Shown piece after piece: positions 46,177 to 53,107 of a stretch of 53,107 nt of DNA (position 1 is its first letter; every line of letters begins with the position of its first letter). A model generated the notes under the pieces. The model saw only the letters and a list, made by a program, of their open reading frames with translations, ran no database searches and was not told where the DNA came from. The stretch spans positions 210,777-263,883 of the forward strand of contig MNCI01023297.1 of the NCBI GenBank assembly GCA_015680685.1, in the 5' to 3' direction. The position numbers and the translations under genes are program-made. This stretch comes from Gnetum montanum (lineage: Eukaryota > Streptophyta > Gnetopsida > Gnetales > Gnetaceae).

Positions 46177-47021
46177 GTTTTAATAGGCATGAATGAAATC
46201 TTGTTTAACAAGTTCTCAATATTTTACTAATCCTTTTAAATTCAAAGGTATTAGTAAACTCTCCATATCTAAAGAGAATTCCTCCTAAGGAAAAAAAAAC
46301 ATCTATAACAAGCACTAGCAATAAAAATGTTGATGGAAATAGATTTTGATTAGTGTAAACAAACCAAAGAAAAAAAGTGTGTATACTAATTTTAATTCAA
46401 TAACTCCAAAGGTATCTCATTCTCTCTTTACTTTTACTACTATTCTAAATATTTTTTTCGTCTATTAATATGAATGGTGAGACATGCTAAACTTGAAAGT
46501 GTAGAATAAGATAAAAAAAAGAGCCAAGGCATATCAAGTTAACTTATGCCATGCACTAACATTGCAAGGCGTAAAATAAGTAAGAAAGGACTTGATGTAA
46601 ATAGCTCCCGCCATTTACTTTTTTGATTTAAAAAACATTGACCATTTGAAACCAGTTACTGTCACGATTAATTAATGTCTATTTCGTCACTAACTCAATT
46701 AAAACCCTGAGAAGATTCAATGTTATTAGGTCGGACGTTTGGAAAAAAAAATACATGGTATTAAACTGCTGCGATTGAACATTCTGTCGAGCCCATTTTG
46801 CACATCTATTTCAACTAACTGGCATTTAAATTTAACCTGATTAAGCACAATTATCTTGATACAAGGCTACGGCGCTGATTTCAATTTGTTTTTGCGGTGT
46901 GAGAGGCATCGAGCAGTTTTAAAAATTTTATGAGTAAAGGAAACAAAAAACCGTAGAGTTTCATATATAAGTTTTGCTATAATAAACTTCTAATATAAAA
47001 TGTGACACTATTTAGCAGACT
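46177..47021. other. Spacer, nothing recognised
   Basis: AT-rich, no open frame over 60 codons with recognisable content, no LTR edge. Confidence 0.4.
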
Positions 47022-47093
47022 TTTTAACTGGCGCAGTGGAAGTGTGGTGGGCCTATAACCCACAGGTCTCATGATCGAAACCTGGTTCTGACA
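47022..47093 (+). pseudogene. Degenerate initiator tRNA-Met-like sequence, anticodon TAT
   Basis: The 72-nt frame follows plant initiator tRNA-Met: TGGCGCAGTGGAAGTGTGG (D arm, A box), GTGGG CCTATAA CCCAC (anticodon stem intact, loop with TAT in place of CAT), AGGTC and ATGATCGAAACCTGG (T arm, B box). The acceptor arm is broken: TTTTAAC at the 5' side cannot pair with TTCTGAC at the 3' side, and the T stem has a mismatch. It is therefore a tRNA pseudogene or the head of a tRNA-derived SINE rather than a working tRNA-Ile(UAU). Confidence 0.75.
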
Positions 47094-47097
47094 GACA

Positions 47098-47535
47098 TAA
47101 TTTAATTTCCCCCTTACGAAGGGTTATTATTTTGTTAATTTTTCTTTTTAACTTTTCTAATTTCTTTCGCTAAGGCTCTTTTATTGTTAAACTTTTTTAA
47201 CTTTTTAATTTCTTCCCAATGGTTTTCTAAAAAGGTTATTATTTATTAATTTCTTCCAACAAGGCTCTCTTATTTTTAATTTCTTCATTATTCGTTAATT
47301 TTTTTTAACTTTTCTAATTTCTTCCACAAAGGCTCTTTTATTTTTAATTTCTTCCCAAGGGTTTTCTAAAAGGATTATTATTTGTTAAATTTTTTTTAAC
47401 TTTATTAATTTCTTCCACGAAGGGTATGTTATTTTTAATTTCTTCTTAAGGGTTTTCTGCGAAAGGTAATTAGTTGTTGAATTTTTTAAATTTTTCTAAT
47501 TTCTTCCGAGAAGGATCTTTTATTTTTTAATTTCT
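47098..47535 (+). repeat. Degenerate tandem array of TTAATTTCTTCC-type units
   Basis: Alternating blocks TTTAATTTCTTCCCAAGGG..TTTTCTAAAAGG and CTAATTTCTTCCACAAAGGC recur every 55-120 bp with drift. The array starts directly after the tRNA-like head. The sequence is strongly T/C biased on the plus strand. Confidence 0.6.
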
Positions 47536-47539
47536 CAAA

Positions 47540-47885
47540 GGTCTTCTCCCAAGTTCTTTATTTCATCCAATTTAACTGATTAATCCGTGACGTATGCCAC
47601 TGCTAATGAGTTGAGATAACGTGATATCTACTATCTTCCACCGAGGATCTTTTATTTTTAATTTCTTCCCAGGGTTTTTTTATCAAGTTCTTTATTTCAT
47701 TCAACTTACAAATCGCTGCGTGTGCCACTGCCAGAAAAATGGAAAGATGTGAAATTTAATTTCTTCCCAGAAAGGTCTTTTATTTTTAATTTCTTCAGCC
47801 AAGAGTTTTCTGTCCATGTTCTTTATTTCATTCAATTTAACTTACAAATCGCTGCGTATGCCACTGCCAGAAAATTGGGATGATC
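47540..47885 (+). repeat. Second tandem repeat, unit about 130 bp
   Basis: The block TTCTTTATTTCATTCAA.. followed by AATCGCTGCGTGTGCCACTG recurs starting near 47554, 47690 and 47819. Copies two and three are closest and share TGCCACTGCCAGAAAA; the first is diverged. Confidence 0.7.
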
Positions 47886-47983
47886 TGAAATTCGTGCAAA
47901 CTAACCGACCTGAGGTTTGAGGGGTTCAAATTACTTTTTTCTTTTGAATTTGTGAACTCATGCTGGGCCTTTCACAGTGAAAT

Positions 47984-48040
47984 TGTCTCTCTCTCTTCTT
48001 CTCCTTTTTTTTTCCCTGTTTTTTTTTTCCTTTTTTTATA
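47984..48040 (+). repeat. Polypyrimidine tract
   Basis: TCTCTCTCTCTTC followed by long T and C runs. It could be a Y-patch or 5' UTR-type sequence, but no gene start can be tied to it. Confidence 0.5.
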
Positions 48041-49117
48041 CATGTGAGGCTTCAATACATCATCAAAGTAGACTTTCCTAGTTACTTGTTTGCTCCTGAT
48101 TGGATGTGTTTCCTAATTTATGTTGATTCACGAGACAGAAACTCTACTATGCAGTAATGGTTGTATTAGGTAATTGGAGATTTCCAAATAAATAAATATA
48201 CAAAAAATAAAAAAATGAAAAGAAAGCACCAGAAGTAAAGAAGCCAGCAATATAAACGAACTGGGAATATGAACATGAAACCAGAGAAAGCAAAGACCAA
48301 AGCCATTTCTTTTGACTTTTATATTAACTGAAGAATGAGTTGCATGTTTTTCTTGTGTACCATAAGGCAACTTTATAATTTTGCGTCAACAAGTTTTTAT
48401 GATTTATTTTTTGTTGCCTCCTTATGCTGGTCAATTTGTAAAGTATGTCTATTTTTCTTTATAAAAATGTAATATATGTCCATTAAATCCTCTGAGCCTG
48501 CTGACCTAATAAAGCATCTGGTTTCAGCAAGGAGGAGAAATACATCAATCAAAAGATTACAAGGAGAGCTTTAATTCACTTTAAAAGGCAAGGTAAAAAA
48601 AAAACAGTTATTCTATTCTATTCTATTAACTTACTTTATAAAACAAATTTTGAAAAATAATTGAAGAAGTTTAAAAGTATCTGCAAAAAAGGATACTATG
48701 GATTAAAAAAATTTGTATATCTAATGATATTTTATTATTACAATAAATCATAAATAAAAAGTTTTCTTAACCTTCAAAAAAAATCTGAAGGTAAAAAAAC
48801 CAGTTATTCAAGTAGCTTCAAAGAAAGCATTGTAAAAGCAATTTATTTATCAGCCCTGTTCCTCATCGTTTGGAACTCCTAGAAAGGGCTCAAAATTCTC
48901 GCATTTGTAATCAAAATAAAATTAAAGATAAGCATAATGTATTTTTACAATATCCTATACTAAAACCGGTTTCCAAAACTTGTAATTTAATTATTTCTAA
49001 TGATAAATGATACAACAGACTTCCTAACTTTACCAATGAAGTTTTTACCGCCCATTTTATACTCATGCTCATGTTTTAATGAAATGTACATGTCCTTTGT
49101 CCAATAAACACGAGTCG
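48041..49117. other. Spacer, nothing recognised
   Basis: AT-rich with a short (ATTCT)n run near 48612-48630; no supported gene. Confidence 0.4.
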
Positions 49118-49193
49118 TAATAGAAATTCAGTTTCAGTTTCTAAATATTGAAGGGTAATAGAAATTCAGTTTCAGTTTCTAAATATTGAAGGG
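49118..49193. repeat. Perfect 38-bp tandem duplication
   Basis: 49118-49155 and 49156-49193 are identical, each beginning TAATAGAAATTCAG and ending ATTGAAGGG. Confidence 0.9.
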
Positions 49194-49698
49194 AAAGGAA
49201 AAACCAAACGAAACAAAGCAGATCAGATGGCTCAACTTTCACAATCAAAATTTCAAAGAGGTCAGAGGGAAGAAAGCTTTCACATGTCAATTTTAGTAGA
49301 CAAGTTTTTAGAAAGGCACCCTTAGATCCACTCGCCCTGGATTTACACAGGTAAAAATAAACTCTGAAACTGTTCAAAAATTATCAAACCTCTTAAAAGT
49401 GTTTGGTGCAATCGTGCAATTTGAACAATATAGATTATTCTAGTACTTAAATAAACATTTTCATTTGAGCATCTATCTTTCTTTCTGCAATAATGGAATA
49501 AACACTTAAAGAGATGTACCAAAACGACCCTACACCATGAAGGCTTTTCATTTTTTTCAGTAGGTAAAAGAAACTTGTATCATGCAATGAATCAGCCCTT
49601 GAACTTTCAGTTATCCTGAGAAACTGTATCTCCATACCATTGGGTTGTCGACTCAAATTCCACTCCGACCAACTGAAACCATGGTGGAAATATGCATC

Positions 49699-52600
49699 TC
49701 ATTTCTCATCATCGTCAGGCAAGCATCCAACAAGAAAATATGCCTACAAAAGATTTTGTTTTTAAAGAGTAGGAATAAAATAAAGCTGATTCCAAGGTAA
49801 CAAGATGAGGCAAGGAGGATTGCTTTAGGCTTATATATGGGCTTCTATAAAAATACAACCACCGCCAATTTTAATTGATTACAACCACCGACGATCAATG
49901 ATACACAGAGATGCCATTGTAAGAAAACATAATCCCAGAACCAGCTTTGGAACTATGGATCACATTATAATAAAACGTGACGGCCAATTGCCATTCAAAG
50001 TTCTTGAGTGGAACCAAAAGTTATTTTCTCTAACATAGGATGGCATCCAATCACTGGAATCATTTAGGACCGATACAAGCAGGCATGCAGCTTTGCTTCC
50101 AACAATGCTCCTCTGGTCTTTCTAGCTACAAAAAGGAAAAAATAAATAAATGTCAGTAAAGGTAGAAACATCCATCCTGCTTTGCACACATCATGGATAA
50201 GTTTTCTGTTTAGTGCTTAACTAGTGCATGAAATCCTAAATAAAAGAATACTGGTCCCTCAACAAGTAATGCATTATAAAATGAGATGAGTTTCTGTGAA
50301 AGTTTTTGAAATCTAACAGAGAATCCAATCAGGGATGCCAGTTTATATGTGCAGTACACATAAATCTCCTCTTCAGAGCAACCATCTCACCTATGTTTCA
50401 TGCATTGTAAAAATAAAGAAATAAACAACTGTCCTAACCATTAAGCAAGCAGTCGTGTAGATATCCTTAAACCTGGATATTGAGAACATTAATTAAAGTA
50501 TTCAACCTAGCAATTCCTTTTCAAGAAACTTGTAGAATATCAAGATAACTTGAACAGTAGAAAAGATAATAATAAACGAAGCAAAATAAATTTAAACATA
50601 TTCTACTCCAAATCTTTGCCTCAGAAAATAGCATAAAACAGAAACAATAAGCTGTTACACGATCATCGTGCACAAAGAAGCTTGCACCAACTATTAAGTA
50701 GCATAGCATCAGCATCAAACTTTAAGTAATTTGACTTTCCTTCAAGGTTCCAAATAACATTTGTTAGAACTTCTGATCAAACTATTATATTGAAAGAGCT
50801 ACTTTTTAACAGCAAAAGTTTCGAAACAAAACCGATAGCCACGATCTCAAAAGCAACTTCCTACCATAAAAAACCGTTGAACTTAACATGCTAATTCACT
50901 GATAATTTCACAGTATTAACATAATGTTATGCAATGCTGAAGAATGTCCTCGCGTGTTAGGTAGTTGAAAGCACCAGAGGTCATAAAACAAAAATCTTAT
51001 TACTACTTCCAGAAGCCAAACTCAACAACACTCGGTCTCAGACAGCGTATTGAACAACCTTAGCAACCCAAAAGCTCTCCATGCTCTTGAAAACAATTTA
51101 ACCAAAGATTTGAAAAATCAAAACTGGTTTCCTGGACTCCATGACACTAGGAAACATACAATAACATTCGTAAATAACTTTCATTCCGGATTTACTAATG
51201 GAAAACGCTAATCACATTCACGTCATACCCAATGCAAAGAAAAGCTGGAAAAATCACCATAAATATCTTATGTTTCATTCATAGCTCAACAGAAAAGGTA
51301 AATGGTTCTGATATTCAAAAAGTGATATGTTAGTAATGAGAATGCCGAAGGGCTCTAATCCTAAGACTATCGACTTAGCAACAAATAAACCAGAAAAAAA
51401 AAACGGATTGTTTTGGGAACAAATTTGTCATTTTAGCCGTGTTGACTGTTTCTTTCTGCGTAACCGTTATTCCTTGCCTTGGGAACTGCTCATCAATTGG
51501 TTTTCTGAAAATTATGGATTTGCCCAGTATTATCGAATTATATCGAGTCTCGGAAATTGACCGCAGCCTGTTTAAGGGAATCAAAATTTTGCTATGCCCA
51601 ATCCACTTATCGATTTCTGAGTTCTGAGTTTCTGCTTCTTACAGTTCGATCCTCTGTGAATGGTACAAGAGAAACAAACTATATCCTAGTGCACAGTTGT
51701 GTAATAAGTATGTGTATTTTTTAAATCCTTTTATCATGAACAAACCTGAAGCATGAATGCAACCACCAGAACCGTCATAGACAGTGTAGCAGTTTCACCA
51801 GAACCGTCATAGACAGTGTAGCAGTTTCAAATAGTTGGAAGTTTAGATCCATTGGTTTGTTCATGATCCAACCAACAACCACACAGAAAGGTATTTACAT
51901 ATACAAAAACATTGTATTACATGTTTTTGTAAGACATGATCTAATAGGAAAAATACAGAGCATATTTACCTTCATTCTTATTTACATGAGTTTCAATGGC
52001 AAGATTCAAATTCAAAGAAACAAAGTTCAAAATTATTTAAAAATTTGAAAACTCTTAATTATGCTACTCGATTTGCAGATCAGGGCACACTAGAAACCGT
52101 CAAAATGGCAGGTCCCTGAATGAAAGCACAATCAGGATATGTTAGACATGTGAATGGTGAACTTAACCTCAAGCTTTGGAATAACATGTAATAAAAAATC
52201 TTTGCTTACCACCAATTAGTCATTTAAAATCAGCAGAAAAAGTCAGGTTGACCCGTAAGTTAACCCCACGCAGCAACCTCAACTCATCATTGTTAAGTGA
52301 ATTGTTAAGTGAATCGATGGGTAGGATGTATATTTGTACGGGAAACATCCTGTAACAGGAGAGGCTTAGCACTTAAGCACTGTCAAGCAACATGTTTTAT
52401 TCACCTTAAAACAGTTGTTTAAGTGAATAAGGTTAGTGATTATTTGTTAACAATGGATGAATGCCAAAGAAGGCATTACAGAATTTTGGCCCAACTAAAA
52501 ATCTTAGTGATTTTTTAAGAACCCAAAAAATGCTCCACTATTCTTGCAATTTAGCTGTGGTGCCTACTGCCATTAATTCCTCATTCAATCATTTTACTTT

Positions 52601-52724
52601 TTAATGAAATGCATTAAAAATGTTCAAATACCTGATTGTGTGACTATAGAAAGAGGTCATCACTAGAGACTTGATGCTCATCCTGCCATGCAGATCCAGG
52701 AGGAATGGTAGGCCGACCAAAAAC
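49699..52724 (-). other. Weak candidate exons of a minus-strand gene
   Basis: Three short minus-strand frames each begin after a good acceptor and end in a stop: 49743-49699 (after TTTTGTAG; AYFLVGCLPDDDEK), 50125-50060 (after TTTTTGTAG; LERPEEHCWKQSCMPACIGP) and 52724-52644 (after GAGATTAG; VFGRPTIPPGSAW to SSDDLFL). Composition looks protein-like, and the long stretches between them have intron-like T-rich text on the minus strand. Each is only 14-26 codons, so chance is a real alternative, and three stop-ending exons would need alternative ends or separate genes. No family recognised. Confidence 0.25.
51733..51867. repeat. 14-bp inverted repeat enclosing a perfect 32-bp tandem duplication
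   Basis: ATCATGAACAAACC (51733-51746) is repeated inverted as GGTTTGTTCATGAT (51854-51867). Between them 51765-51796 and 51797-51828 are identical 32-bp copies beginning ACCAGAACCGTC. The structure could form a stem with a 107-nt loop. Confidence 0.85.
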
Positions 52725-53014
52725 CTAATCTCAGTTTAACTAGTTATGTCAAGGCTTGAACCCAAACTTTACAACTCAAGTAAAGAGCAACATTATGTAA
52801 CTATAGTTTTACATAATTATAATTATTTGTCATGACAGTAATCCCATTCTCACATATTCTGTTATTTTAAGGTTTTCTTAACTATTTATAGTTTTAGTTC
52901 TAATTATGATGTCCAAAGAACTGTAAAGTTTTATGTTTATACTTTTCAATTGGAATTAGTATTCCACAAGAGTCGATCTTTGCACCTCATAATTCTTGAA
53001 ACTTAAAAGACAGG

Positions 53015-53107
53015 TGATGAGTGGTGAGGTACCCCTACACTCAACCATACGAATACGAGCGTGTACGCGCGATCCGGTCGAACTCCGCAGACTAAATGCC
53101 TTAATGC
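53015..53107 (-). repeat. Edge of another LTR of the C/D/E family, running off the window
   Basis: TGATGAGTGGTGAGGTACCC and the following CTACACTCAACCATACGAAT match the same terminus in C. It keeps many CpG sites (ACGAGCGTGTACGCGCGATC) that are TG or CA in the other copies, so it is the least decayed copy here. Confidence 0.88.

Noticed and set aside
47022-47093. Functional tRNA-Ile(UAU)
   Set aside because: The acceptor arm does not pair and the body is of initiator tRNA-Met.
51735-51835. P-type calcium ATPase exon (minus-strand reading TATLSMTVLVVAFMLQ before a GT)
   Set aside because: The resemblance is to a short hydrophobic stretch only; it sits in a 32-bp duplication that shifts the frame and inside an inverted repeat, and no neighbouring ATPase exons are visible.

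Overview
The window is a stretch of intergenic or intronic DNA from a seed plant with a large, repeat-filled nuclear genome. Evidence is a plant-type U6 snRNA gene with a Pol III upstream element, Ty3/gypsy LTR retrotransposons of the tRNA-Asp-primed Athila/Tat type nested inside each other, a plant LINE remnant, AT-rich spacers and no bacterial signature. A gymnosperm would fit the many old, long, stop-ridden nested elements, but that is inference. Almost every long open frame lies inside a decayed retroelement.

Layout. 1-4.8 kb: AT-rich DNA with a LINE reverse-transcriptase remnant (minus, about 1650-2490) and an opposite-strand piece resembling the zinc-binding tail of another non-LTR element (1015-1251). 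4.8-6.15 kb: candidate exons of an unidentified minus-strand gene or pseudogene. 6.5 kb: a single N between two perfect 53-bp copies, probably an assembly seam. 6952-7053: U6 snRNA. 8.1-46.2 kb: a nest of retroelements. The oldest layer (H) is an antisense gypsy gag cut into three pieces (8160-9040, 14644-15096, 28253-28440). H is interrupted by element A (plus strand, 9041-14643, 5-bp duplication TCTAC, gag only), by element B (minus strand, 15097-28252, 5-bp duplication ATGAG, gag-pol-ORF2) and by element D (plus strand, from 28441). Element C (minus strand, 34934-44082) sits inside ORF2 of D. A related plus-strand fragment E (about 44117-46176) follows. 46.2-53 kb: a degenerate initiator-tRNA-like sequence, tandem repeats, weak candidate exons on the minus strand, and the first 93 bp of another LTR at the right edge.

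The most interesting system is the B/C/D/E family. B encodes gag, protease, RT-RNase H and integrase, then a second long ORF (ORF2) in the position where env-class elements carry env. C and D have the same gag and the same ORF2 but no pol at all, so they look like non-autonomous partners that kept both structural and ORF2 proteins. In B, C and D, ORF2 lies behind a spacer of about 2 kb. That spacer carries a TATA-like box (ACTATATATATG) 440-560 bp before ORF2, in sequence resembling the U3 promoter of the same element's own LTR. All four copies also show a possible mini-intron of 56-63 nt (AAG|GTAT ... AG) ending directly at the ORF2 start codon. This suggests that ORF2 is expressed from its own internal, LTR-like promoter through a spliced transcript. 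All copies are now inactive: stop codons, a C-inserted D, a deleted E, and a B integrase that has lost two catalytic aspartates.
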